Positions 35,179 through 46,645 of a DNA stretch of 64,000 nucleotides are shown here, one piece after another. Where the stretch lies: positions 34,209,121 to 34,273,120 of the forward strand of contig CM041085.1 in NCBI GenBank assembly GCA_023079485.1, in the 5' to 3' direction. Numbering within the stretch: position 1 is the first letter of the stretch; each line of letters opens with the position of its first letter. The DNA comes from Archilochus colubris. Its lineage: Eukaryota > Chordata > Aves > Apodiformes > Trochilidae. Under the pieces are notes generated by a model. It saw only the letters and a program-made list of their open reading frames with translations, was not told the DNA's origin and searched no databases. Made by a program: the position numbers and the translations under genes.

Positions 35179-37207
35179 CATATAGATTCAGATGAAGCCC
35201 TAGCAAACTCTTATTTTAGAAAAGACATTGCAATAAGCATACTGTATATGCATTACCTGCATGCATAAGGTGAATTTCAATGAAATGAAAGCAAAATATT
35301 TACCTATGAGCAAAAATATTGTATCAAATAGCAAAAATCAGTTCAAAGAGGAACTAAGCTAATATTAGGAAATTAAAGAGATCAGTACAGTAAAATGCTA
35401 ATTGCCCTATTACCTCACATAATTGTATTAAGTGCTGCATTACAAAGTTACTAGATATCAAAGCCAAAAGATAGTACTACCAGCAATTGCTGTTACACAA
35501 AGAAAATCAAATTACTGAACTTAAAAGGATCCACAAAAACTCTCCTGCATTAAGTCATTATTTTATGTTATCTACTATGATATTAAGTCAATTAAAAAGC
35601 AATACTAAAATGCCCCTTAGTCAGGGAAGCATTACAGTCTGAGTAAGCTAAAAAGCTTTGCTGTCCCACCACTTCTGCAACCTGCCCCAGTTCCAATGTT
35701 CCTTGCAAGTGCCTTTTAAATCTTCTTTTTCAAAGCTGGCCTAAATTAAAACCAAACTCAAGATTTCTCAGAAATGTGGGGAAAATGGTGCTTCCCTGGC
35801 AAAAGAACTGCTGCCCAGGGGCACCAAAGCTGAATTCCAATGTGCTGACAGCTGCCAAGCTCCCAGAAAGACAGGGGAAAAAGGCTCAGATCAGCTGAGC
35901 CAGGTAACTGAGAAACTCCAGGAAGCCAGAGGACACCACAGTCACTCAGTTAAATTTTTTAGCAGGGGCTTCTGCTACTTAACAGTGCCGAAAAAATCCG
36001 AGCTCAAAGACTTTAGATCCTGGAAAGCCCAAGCACAAAGTCACAATGCACAAGGACAAGAAATAGCTTAAAGCCAATTTTGTTCCCTCTCTCCTGCTTC
36101 CCTCAGGTCACCTGGTTCTCATTTCTGTTTAAAGCTGTCACTCACTCCATCAAAGCTTCACAGGTTTAACCAGAAGAGCAATGTCATTAAATACAATTAA
36201 GCCAGTATAAAAACCACCAGTACAGCTCACACCATCCAAAGAAGGAACTTGGTAACACCTCTGATGAACCCCAGAGACCTTTGCTAACATTGCTGTCTTA
36301 GCAGAACAGTCCATTCAAACTTCCAGGAACCACAGGCTGAACAGAAGCCAGCTCTAGTTTACAAGGCATAAAGATGTGTCAGAGTAGACCTGTCCTGGAG
36401 CCAGTGAGGCTGTGACAGAGCCTGTTATTTCACTCAGCAGGGGCCAAATGGGCACTTAAGAGCAGAGAACAGCAGGCTCAAAGTGAAAAGAATCCTTTGC
36501 AAACTCTTTGTATCTGCTGGGTATAGATATTCTGGGTGTTAGTAAAGCATTTGCCATGAGGCATACCTAGTGGCCAGGATGTCTCATTAAATTCTAGATT
36601 ATTATCTTGCCATTACCACAGTAAAGTGGTTATTTATGGTTAAGAAGTTTCAACTCTTCAAAGCAATGATCTGACGTCATTCAAAGTAAGCTGAATTAGA
36701 ATTAATTGTCCAAAAGTAGATCTCGAAGAAAAATCCTTAAAAAAATAAGAACTGGCATGTAATTTTCATGAGTGTATAACAATGATTGATTTAGACTACT
36801 AAAAAGTTCTCCAAAACTCAGAAAGAACGAAGATCTGTGCAAAGAAGCTTTAACATAATTCCTTACAAAGTATAGTGAGCAAACTAAAGAATCCTCTACA
36901 GATACCTGAAGTATCTATTACCCTTTTATTCTTCTGCTCAACAGTTGTCCTGAAAGAATTACATACATTTTCTTTCAGGCAACATACATTCAAAGACTAA
37001 AGAAAGCTACACAGCCTGTCTTTAGTTCTTCATGTTGAAGCTTCCATTCTTTACAATTGACAATACACCTCCACAGTTATTTTTACAATAAAAACCCAAA
37101 GAAATAATCACCAAAACTGGCTAGAAGTTGTCAAATGCTCAAGCATGAAGACATGAGAAAAAAGCTGCTTACTTTCCTAGGTCTAAGATAAGCTGTTTGA
37201 TACTTAC

Positions 37208-37380
37208 TTGTGCCTGTGGATGACAGCATTAAAGGCAAGTCCATCTGCCCAGCTTGTGGTGAAGTTCAGAACATTGACCTGACTGTAGGGTCTTGAGGAC
37301 TGCCGAACCCAGCTCAGCAGGATCTTCTCACTGTTGGTCTGCTGCAAATCTGACATGATGTTCTTCATAACATCCTTCAC
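37208..37380 (-). CDS. UTRN: Utrophin exon 7 (CH1-CH2 linker and CH2, actin-binding site 3)
   Basis: This 173-bp exon has 57 codons plus two bases (AA) of a split lysine codon. The protein begins [20 protein letters not shown], the linker between the CH domains, then [17 protein letters not shown], the start of CH2 containing actin-binding site 3, and [19 protein letters not shown]. The acceptor is CTTGCAG and the donor ACAA|GTAAGTA, a near-consensus site. The length equals dystrophin exon 6. Confidence 0.97.
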
Positions 37381-38246
37381 CTGCAAGACAAGAGCAACTA
37401 CACCTTAGACACACTCTCTACTTCTCTTGCTTAAAAACCTTTGAACCAAGTTATTCCACAAACTGTGGAAGAGTCTTTCCAAAAGAAAGCTATGAATCAA
37501 ACTTAAGTCATCAGATGAAATTTGGGAATAGGAGTCTTTCAGGTCATCTTTGCACTCATTACAAGAGGCAGTAATGCTTCACATAACAGTGACATGTAAC
37601 TGCTATGTTATAAACCTCTCCTTCTTCTCAGTGCTGCCTACACTAAGTGTGGGATATAATATTTCTTTTTGCTGCAGTTCTACCAGTAAGCAAAACCCAA
37701 GACAGCTTGCACAGTTATTCTGAAAGAAAAGGATATCTGCACAGCCAACAAAAGTAGCTTGCAGTTTGGGTACTATGCCATAAGCATCTGCCAAATTCCC
37801 TCCAAGCAAATTCAATGATTCTCCTAGATACCTGGATAAATCAGGAACAACTCAGTCTATGACACTGAGAAATGAACCTACAGAGCAGCATATAAAATGC
37901 AAGCCCAACACAGCTGCCTAGATAGTGAAAAAGACCCTGCTTGTGAGTGCATAGAAGCATTGAGGAAAGAATATAAATACAATGCTTCAGTCTGAAAAGC
38001 CTCTCTGCAGTTAACACCACTAGGAACTAAACTTAGAAACCGAGTACAAGTGAGCACACACAAGAATGTGTTGTAGGAGACAGCCAATAGACAGAGATCA
38101 GAAACCAGACACTGGCTTGCCTTTATTTACCAGCCCAAAATACAAGCAGTACTTTCCACCACCAAAACCCCAGGGAGATTTCAGAAACTCAGTAGACTGA
38201 TGATCAGGATTACTGGAAAGGAAGAAATCTCTCCATAGCCTCTCAC
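37381..38246 (-). other. UTRN intron 6
   Basis: This 866-bp intron shows no element. Confidence 0.85.
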
Positions 38247-38339
38247 CTGCCAGTGCAAGATAATGCTCCACAGCAGCCCCAGTGTCAGCTTGTGGTTTCC
38301 ATCAACAATGTCAGTTCCTCCAATATTCACCAACTCCAC
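38247..38339 (-). CDS. UTRN: Utrophin exon 6 (CH1 end, actin-binding site 2)
   Basis: This 93-bp exon has 31 codons in phase 0. It starts [20 protein letters not shown] and ends [11 protein letters not shown]. It matches the actinin-type signature 2 ([13 protein letters not shown] then [10 protein letters not shown]) and forms the last helices of CH1, known as actin-binding site 2. The acceptor is TTCTCCAG and the donor CAG|GTGAGA. The length equals dystrophin exon 5. Confidence 0.97.
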
Positions 38340-41300
38340 CTGGAGAAGTCAGATCAACTCTATATTAAACACTTAACACAGCTTCAAGTCACAACCCCAC
38401 CTTAAGTTCTTGGCTGCCAGGTCATATTATCAAGTGTTCCAACACAAAGCTGGTTAGAACTACAGAACCAGAGATGACAGAGTATTGCCAGAGTGAATTT
38501 GTCATGACAACTGCTTAAACAACATGATAAAAGATAGCATCAAAGAAGATTCCCCTTCAGAAGAATTTGTGTCCTCTCTTCTAGTATACAGATATATCCC
38601 AACAGTCAAAACTGACCAATAGAAATGCAAATATGTAGGATCTGATATTAAAAAAAAATACCAACCAACCAGACAAAAAACAACAGTAAAGCAGTCCTGC
38701 TCCTAGACACACTTGAGATATTGCTGAACCACTACAAGCTCTGTAATTAAGAATAAGTTTATCCCTTGCCTGAATCAGTATCTAAATGGGACAAGTTTAC
38801 ACAAGGAGACCAGAAGCTCAAGGGAAAAATTAAATTTTCAAGTTTCCTATACACTTAGGACCCCATATAGTACCAGTGATGGTCTAATTGAGATCATTAA
38901 CAAGATAAAAGCACAGAAAGGAGAAATGAGGAGATTATTTTAAGTAAGCAGAAGGGTAGGGGAAGCCACCCAACCTCTAAATCAAGCATTCAGCCCTCAG
39001 AAGCAGCAAAGCTTAGAGCACGCTACAGATACTCACTCAGTGCTACTGAATTAAGGCAGTAATTCTGCATTCACAAAGGAAAAAGCAGCACTAAGTCTGA
39101 ACCACCTTCTGGATAGAACCAGCAGCAGCACACTGCATTAATTATCACACCACACCTATGGAAACTGGGCTAGGAACAGCTGCCTAAGGCAGGGGAGACA
39201 AATAGCTCCCTCCCCTGGTTTTCTGTACACATACAGCAGATGCTGCAACACTCCCACACACTTTCATGAGTGGGCTTCACTCTTGAAAATAACCTGAAGT
39301 ATAAACATCCTCCAGCCCTAGAAGCAAGCAGCAAGTGGATTTCACCTTGACAGGGAAGATTTTAATTTCTTTTCTCACACCTGCTCCAAGTTGTGTTATC
39401 CACAGTGCCTCCCAGAAACATCTCCCAGCTCACAATTACCCTGAGAACTGTGTCTGGGCATCGCTTGGGATCAGAACTGGGCAGAGAGACAAAACATTCA
39501 TCAAGGAGCTGGCTAGCAATTAAACAACACTGACAATCACAGGGCAGTAATGGAGCCAATGCTCTGGCTCTCTATGGACATAGCCTACAATGACAGGACA
39601 GGCAAGAACAATGTTTCTTTTTGTTCTATTTCTGATACAAAATAATACAATGGTAGTCCATTAATATTTTTCCTCTTGCCACACAATAACAAATAGCTCC
39701 AATGCTGCAAAATGTACTTGTAGCCTCATTGCTTTCAGGTGCCATCCTGACAATTTTCATTTCCCCATGGGTCTCTTGCTTAGGGAGAACCAAATTAAAA
39801 CTGTCAAGATGAACATGGAGCCACAAAATTACACTTCAAAGTCCTAAAGAATTCTGTGGGTCTGTGGATTGTACTCTCCCAGTTTTTAGAGTAGTTGGAA
39901 CAGAATCTCACAGTAGCATTCTTTGCTGATATCAGGCATATATTTTCAGATGCTTGTAAATTAAGCAGTCAAAAGAATCACCAGTTCATATCACTAAACA
40001 ATGCACTAGAAAGCATTCTAAAACACAAAGAGCAGAAAGCAAGACTAAAAGTCAAGGGTACAAAAATAAAATAATTACACTGCAAGAGGTTTTTTTCATC
40101 TGTAATATAGGAAAAAATCTCCTGAAAATAGGTAACAAAAAGACTTTTTAAATTGCACAGTAATAATACTGCTAATAATATTATTAAGAATATTAAGAAC
40201 AGTAAGAATAATAAGAATGCTGCATTCTTCATTTTAACTCCACCACACATTTTAGAAAATACTTCACATGTCCATTTTTGTATTTTAATTATTTTGAACT
40301 AAAACAACACTTTGCAGCCAGCAGCTCACTGGGATGATGAGTAGACTTCTCAGACATAAGCAAGGGTAATTAATAAAAGAAAGCAGAGAGTAGACAGTTA
40401 TACTGACAGTAGGCTGCTATTAGCTGTCTGAAATAATTTCCAGGGGATTTTTTTCTTAAATAGCTGTTTTTATAAAAAATTGTCCACAAAAATTTGAACT
40501 TCATTACTTCAAACCTTCCTGCTCATCAGATGGGCGACGTTCACAGGATCCCTTTGACATCTACACCCTAGGCTTGTCTGATCCCTATATAATATATTTA
40601 AAGACTTCTATAAACTATTTCACAACTACGACTATTACATAGCCCACAAACTCTCAGGCAACAGAACGCAATGGCTTCTCAGTGAATGCCCTTTCCCTTC
40701 GTTAACACATACACTTTCTAATGAAGTTAAGCAGTAGGTATTAAATGTGTCTGTGACCTTAACAACCTTCAGCTAACACCATCTGTTTACTCCTAAAAAC
40801 CCAGATCCTGCTGAAGGAAGAACTAATTAATTACTGTAATTCTATATTATTTAATTCATTCTATTATTGTAAATCATTTTCAAGCTAAAAAGGCTCATTA
40901 TTTATCCCTAGAAAAAAGGTAATATTTGCAGAACCTCTAATTAAAAAAAATAAAAATCAAACCCACCACTAACTTTGGTTACTTCCTAGAAATGACACTA
41001 CTCCAACCCAGTATATATTCATCACTATTAAAGCAGCAGTTTAACATAAATACATCAGTGACTTTTTGCATTAGATAAATTCTATTGCCAGAATGTTCTT
41101 ATGTTATTTTAGTGACCTGACATTTGGAAATAGAAATTCTAACTATAGAAAGTACACTTATCAGGAATTGTTCTTTAAGGGAAGAATAAAATCACTTTAC
41201 CACACCACTACTGGCTTCTACACAGTAAAAACATAAAATACCAGAATAAAAAAAAATCCAATTATTATTCCCATTTTTCTTAAAGAAGGCTTGAGATTGG

Positions 41301-41779
41301 TGTGTTTGTTGTTCTGGTCAGTTACCAAAGCTCCAAATTAGCAACAGTCAGGACAGAATTCAAAAGAACTAGTATGTGTCAATGGAAACATTCTACTGGA
41401 TTTTGAAAACAGGACACAGAAAACTGAGACACAAAACCTGGCATACTCAAAGATTTTTGCAGAAGTTACACATAGTCACTGGAAATTAGCTTTTTGTTTT
41501 GACAGGTTCATGAGCTATTCATAGCAGAGCTTCTAGACACCTTTGTTTTGGCAGCTGAACAGATCTCAACAAAACACTGCTTAGTTAAGATCATTAAGTT
41601 AGCATTTGAAGATTTCATAAAATGCCAAACACTGAAATTCTTCATCAGATAAGGAAAACTGAGAAGAGTTTACCCATCTCACTGAGTTCTCATTTTAGAT
41701 ACCAAAAATCTCTATTCCCTGCATTTAAAACTCATTTAAATATGAAAGAGTATCAAAACTTGTGGAAGAAGTTGCTTAC
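38340..41779 (-). other. UTRN intron 5
   Basis: This 3.4-kb AT-rich intron has an AAT/AAG-rich simple patch at about 40,160-40,220. I recognise no mobile element. Confidence 0.85.
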
Positions 41780-41857
41780 GTTGTTCTGATGCAAGACTTG
41801 CAGTACTCTGTTGACATTATTTAAGGCATGTACTCGTGTGGAACCTCGTTCTTTAGG
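41780..41857 (-). CDS. UTRN: Utrophin exon 5 (CH1)
   Basis: This 78-bp exon has 26 codons in phase 0. The protein [20 protein letters not shown] followed by VLHQNN is the part of CH1 with the conserved [11 protein letters not shown] stretch, found almost unchanged in all dystrophins and utrophins. The acceptor is TTTTCAG and the donor AAC|GTAAGC. The length equals dystrophin exon 4. The next exon continues with the second actin-binding site. Confidence 0.97.
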
Positions 41858-43307
41858 CTGAAAATAAAAAGTTACAATCTGTTAGCATCAAAATTAACTT
41901 GACAAACCAAACAAAATAAATAATAGGGCACAGAACAGGAAATTTGTCTTAATTTTCTCAAGTTTTGGTTTGTTTGCATTTCTTCTAAGAACAAAAAACA
42001 AACAAGATCTTTCACAACAATTTCAAAATTAAAACTGGTCAGAACATTATTCCCCAATTCAAAGCACAGAAAAACCCTTGGATTCAAAATGTGCTTCACT
42101 TCATCTTTGATAAGTCCACAATTTTAATTCCCAGCATCTGCAGAATTATAAAACTGGCAACAAAACAGCAAAGAGGGAGTTCCAGGAGGAATTGTGAGGG
42201 TTTTGAACATTTGCCAGAGTAGTTGAAATTTTCCTGGCTCCCAAGAGAGAACAAGCAGCAATTTGTTTTTCTGGCACTGAAAGCCTGCTAAATTATTGCA
42301 TACTGGGAAGAAGTTATGCTTCCTGACCTTCCCTTCCTTTGAATATTGGGAGTGAGGGCTGGAGGAGAACGGGGCAGTAGGACCTGACCCAGCCCACTGC
42401 AACTCTGAATGATACCTGCCACCCTATTTAGTTTTTCTATTACTGCCATTTAACCCTTGTGACAGAATATGATCTGCAAGAGCATGGAACTGAACTTGGA
42501 ACATGGTAATCAAACTAGAAACAAGAGTCCTGTTGTCTTCAGTGTACTTCAAATCAGACCACAAACTGTTAGAAGTACTAGTTAAATGTATCTGTTTAAA
42601 AAAAAAACAATGCAAGCTTGTAAGGTGAAATTTTAAAAGGCTGAAAGCTCCTCATGAGGTTAATAAATGAATTTGAGATTATAAATAGAGACATCAAGAA
42701 TTTAATCCGACGTAGTGGAACAGGTTTCACCATGTCTCATATATCTCTCCAAAGAGGCAATGTTAGGAGAGTTTTCAGCCATAAATACACTTTTTCTGAA
42801 AGACTGGAGTCTTTTTCAGCCCTTCCCTATCTGTAGATCACAAGGGATTTTTTCAGTGGAGATGCAGACTTGTGCATTGCCTTCTAGCTTTTGTCTTTTT
42901 TCTTTAAAGAATCTTTCCTGAGTTTATTAGAAAAAGTTCACAGGTATTCAGTTAAAGGCTGCTCTTCCAGATCCTCCAGAAGCAGATCTTTAAACAATCT
43001 CTATTAAAAATACACACTATGGGATTAATGCCACTGGTTTTACATGCTTTGTTAAACAGTACATTTACCCTCAAGAGAGGGTTCCACAGCTAATTTCAGC
43101 CTGACCCTACAATCCCATGAGCGGAGTTCATGGGAAATTCACAGGAACAGTAGAAAACAAGTACACACTACAAGCAGAATAGGTTTTTAGATAAATGAAA
43201 ATATAAATAAACAGATGCCATAGTTTGGTTTCTGTGTGTTTTGTTTGTTGGTTTTGGTATGTTTTATTTAAATAAATGGGAATACAACTCATACACATTT
43301 CTCTTAC
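41858..43307 (-). other. UTRN intron 4
   Basis: This 1.5-kb AT-rich intron shows no recognisable element. Confidence 0.85.
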
Positions 43308-43400
43308 CAGAGGTTTCCCTGTCAGACCCTCTAAAAGGTCCAAAAGCTTCCTTCCATCTTTCAGATCTGTGAACATATCCTTAACTGGGGGCTTTCCACT
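43308..43400 (-). CDS. UTRN: Utrophin exon 4 (CH1)
   Basis: This 93-bp exon has 31 codons, with phase 0 at both ends. The protein contains [19 protein letters not shown] followed by [11 protein letters not shown], the core of the first calponin-homology domain of the actin-binding region. Its central LFxDLxDG-type wording is shared by dystrophin, utrophin, spectrin and actinin. The acceptor is TTTTTCAG and the donor CTG|GTAAGAG. The length equals dystrophin exon 3. VKD replaces the human IND at the third to fifth positions after GKPP, a conservative change. Confidence 0.97.
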
Positions 43401-43805
43401 CTGAAAAAGAAACAAAAGCAGTAATAAAAGTGTTTAGGCAGAACATCCCTGAAGAAGTTTTTTTTTATCTTTCAGTTCATTCTTATTTAGTACTGAATGT
43501 GCTAAATAAAAGCTAGGGGACTGTGACAGTGATGAGAAAGGCACCCCTTCCTTAAGTGTTGGGTTGTTTTTTCTTCTCCCTTTCCCTACAGTTCTGTGCA
43601 TCAGCAGCCTAGTATCAGGAAAGCAATCAGTGCATCCTGGTATATGTTAGGGTAGATGCATTTAAAAAACAAGGATGGCAAAGAAAAAAACTTGGCAAGT
43701 TTGTAGAGTCAAACCAGAAAGAATGCTTTGGTCTGGATAGACCTAAAGGAAGAAGAAACTAGGGCTTTTCAGAAAGAAGACATTGGGATATATACTCTCA
43801 GATTT

Positions 43806-43850
43806 AAAAAAAAAAAAAAAAAAAAAACACCAAACAAACAAAAAACCCCA
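43806..43850. repeat. Poly-A run with A/C-rich tail
   Basis: About 22 consecutive A (43,806-43,827), then CAAAC-type units and CCCC. It resembles the other A/C tracts of the window. Confidence 0.93.
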
Positions 43851-45455
43851 CCACAACACTTGCCACTCCTTCACACAGACTAGTAGATCAAAAGATGTAA
43901 TATATATTGAAACAAATTAGTCATTTTCTGTACTTAGAAAAACGAAGCAAAATGTGAAACTCAGGGCTACTCTAAATCATACATTTCTAATACTCATTTT
44001 CTTCAGGGGTGGAGGACCCTGTACAAGAACAGAGATAAATGTCAGCAGAATCATGTTAACCTTTTCCATGCTCCCTTTTAGTCTTATTTTCTTCTTGGAC
44101 TTTAAGAAAGTTAATGTGGGAAAGTGCTACAGGGCAGAGGGAAAAGACACAGGCAGCCAGCAACTAAGAAACTGTGTTTGCTTTATACCATTTATCTGCT
44201 AGCTGCCAGTAGATCAATTAAGCTACTGCTTTCATTGTCCTTTTGAAGTGCCAGTTTGAGAAGAAAAATACTTTCTAAAAAGTACCTAAAACTCCAGTAT
44301 TGCCTTTTTCTATCACCCTAGCTTTATGACATTGCTCTTCAGAAAGAATGCTGTCAAAGGCCTTATATGACATGAATTTGCTGACATAAATCTCTTCTAC
44401 TTTCACTTCATCCTGCTCCCACAGTTGTTAGTAATTGCTGGCTAACAAACCAGAAAGAGAGCTGAACTGTCCACTGAATCAGATTTGTTGGTAAATATCC
44501 GGTTTTCCTCAAAATACATAAGGGTTTTTCTTAAATGCCCACTTTAATTTGGTTTGATACTATTAAAACTATTCACAAGAGAGCTGAATAGCTGTAGATC
44601 CAAATTTTAATCTCCTGTACAGAAATAGACTTAAATGTAACTTGCATCCTATCAACCAATGATCATATAAGCAAAGTCCCTTCTTAAAATACACAAATTT
44701 TAGCCCCAGTATCAGATATCAAATTAGTTCTGCAATGAATTTTTCTGAGAAATTTAGTCTGCTATTACTTTTACAAGTTATACTTTAAAAAACTTATAAA
44801 CACATGTTGGCACACTCTTAGCTAAGGGGTGTAGAAAGCAATGTACCTGCCAGACCAATAGCAAATAGGAGCATTTCTTAAATGTCAGCATTTGATAACA
44901 TTGTGCCATTAAATACTCCACTTCCTAATCTCAACTATACCCTTTCCAGCACAGTAAGGGACAAAGCTTTCCCCTGACAACACACACTTTTCACAGATGA
45001 TTCAGATGCTTTGCTGCTGCATAGCAACTTAGCCAAACCCTTAAAGCATGCTGCAGCAACAGAACAGGAATGGCTAAAAGGACATGTAGGGAAGACTCTT
45101 GTACAGTTTTTGGCATGTTAAGGAGGTAATGATCCATAGTGTAATTCCCACAGAGGCCATCAAAATATCGTTTAAGTTTGGTTTGCATCACCACAGAGAA
45201 GACACTAAAAGTAGGTGAGTAATGGCATGGGAAAATTGTTCTTGTGTCCAGAAAAGCAGACAGAAGGAGATAACAGAAGTCTTGATGGATGCATTATGAT
45301 TCAACAGCTCATTGTGAAAGCAAATAAATATAAGCTACAGAAGTGTGGGTTTCTCACAAGAGTGGAATAAAGAAGGAGAATCACTTGCCTCGACCTGATG
45401 GCCATATTTCTTTCTATGCAGACCAGGATATGCCCTTTTGGTCTACAAGTGTATG

Positions 45456-46240
45456 TTGTCACCTCATGTCTAATTTTTCATGTACCTGTATGCCCAAGTC
45501 CTTCTCTGTAGGGCTGCTCTCAATGCATTCATTCCTTAGTCTGTACTGATATTGAGGATTGCCCCAACACAAGTACAGGACCTTGTACTTGACCTTGCTG
45601 AACTTCATGAGGTTCAAAGGAGACCATTCCTCAAGCCTGTCATGGTCTTTCTGCATGACATCTTTTCCCTCTTGCAAATCAACTTCATTGCTCAGAGTGA
45701 TGTCCCCTGCAAACTTGCTGGGGCTGCTTTCTAATCCACTATATGAAGATATTTGGATTCAAACGAAAGGAGGGTAGACTTAGACTGGAAGTTAGGAAGA
45801 AGTTCCTAACCCTCATCACCATGAGGGTGATGACACACTGGAACAGGTTTCCCAAAGAGGTGGTGGAAGCCCCATCCCTGGAAGTTTTTAAGGCCAGGCT
45901 GGAGGGGGCTCTGAGAAACCTCATCTGGTGGGAGGTGTCCCTGCCCATGGGCAGGGGGTTTGGAACCAGATGATCTTAAAGAACCCTTCCAACCCTGAAA
46001 ATTCTATGATTCTATATTGAACAATATAGGCTGCAATATGGACCTCTGAGAAACATCACTTGTTATTGATCTCCATTTGGACACTGAGCAGTTGATTACA
46101 ATTTTTCAGATGCAACTATCCAGCCAATGCCTTATTCATCTAACAGTCCATTCATCAAACACAAATCTCCAATTTAGTGACAAAGATGTTGGGGGAAACA
46201 GAGTCAAAGGCTTTATGGGAACAATTAATATAAGCTATTA
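45456..46240 (-). mobile_element. CR1 LINE ORF2 fragment, interrupted by a younger CR1
   Basis: The minus strand of 45,456-45,753 encodes the late reverse-transcriptase part of CR1 (LEEWSPLNLMKFSKVKYKVL, then PTEKDLGIQVHEKLDM). The matching upstream part resumes at 46,015-46,240. The piece lacks the usual CR1 3' end, so it is an old internal fragment. It is interrupted by the plus-oriented element 45,754-46,014. Confidence 0.85.
45754..46014 (+). mobile_element. CR1 LINE 3' fragment nested inside another CR1
   Basis: It ends in AATTCTATGATTCTA. The plus frame reads EGRLRLEVRKKFLTLITM, then HWNRFPKEVVEAPSLEVFKA, a well-preserved CR1 ORF2 end. The sequences on both sides rejoin into one antisense CR1, so this copy landed in it. 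Four to five bases (ATATT/TATT) are shared at the junctions. Confidence 0.9.
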
Positions 46241-46524
46241 TATCAATATTTAAAGCCAAGCACACACATATAGCCCAGACTGATAATGTCAAAACTGAGA
46301 ATGCTATAGCTTTATATCTTCAACAAATTTGCTACTTTAGGTGCAGAATTTAAAATATAAATATATACATATATTTGGATCTGCTAAAAAAGCAAAATAC
46401 CTCATTTAGCATGGTGCAACAAGAATGTTGAGCTCGCATAACCTTCTTTCTTTGTTTCACCATCCCTCACTTCACGTGCATGAAAATAAGCTGAATGACT
46501 TCCTGCTTTCTATCATATAGATAT

Positions 46525-46645
46525 TAGTAAGTATTTTTTCACTGTGAGTGACAGGGCACCAGAAAAGGCTGCCCAGGGAGGCTGTGGAGTTTCCTTCCCT
46601 GGAGAGTCCCTTCCAACACCTAATTTGCTATGATTCTATGATTCA
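46525..46645 (+). mobile_element. CR1 LINE 3' scrap with internal deletion
   Basis: GGCTGCCCAGGGAGGCTGTG and CCTTCCCTGGAG run directly into AGTCCCTTCCAACACC and the terminal GCTATGATTCTATGATTC. The usual hundred or so bases between these parts are missing. The left boundary is approximate. Confidence 0.82.

Larger units (their letters stand above)
33586..37207 (-). other. UTRN intron 7
   Basis: This 3.6-kb intron contains an (AT)n microsatellite (34,174-34,206) and a minus-oriented CR1 (34,804-35,178). A somewhat more GC-rich stretch (about 35,630-36,500) has no recognisable content. Confidence 0.85.
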
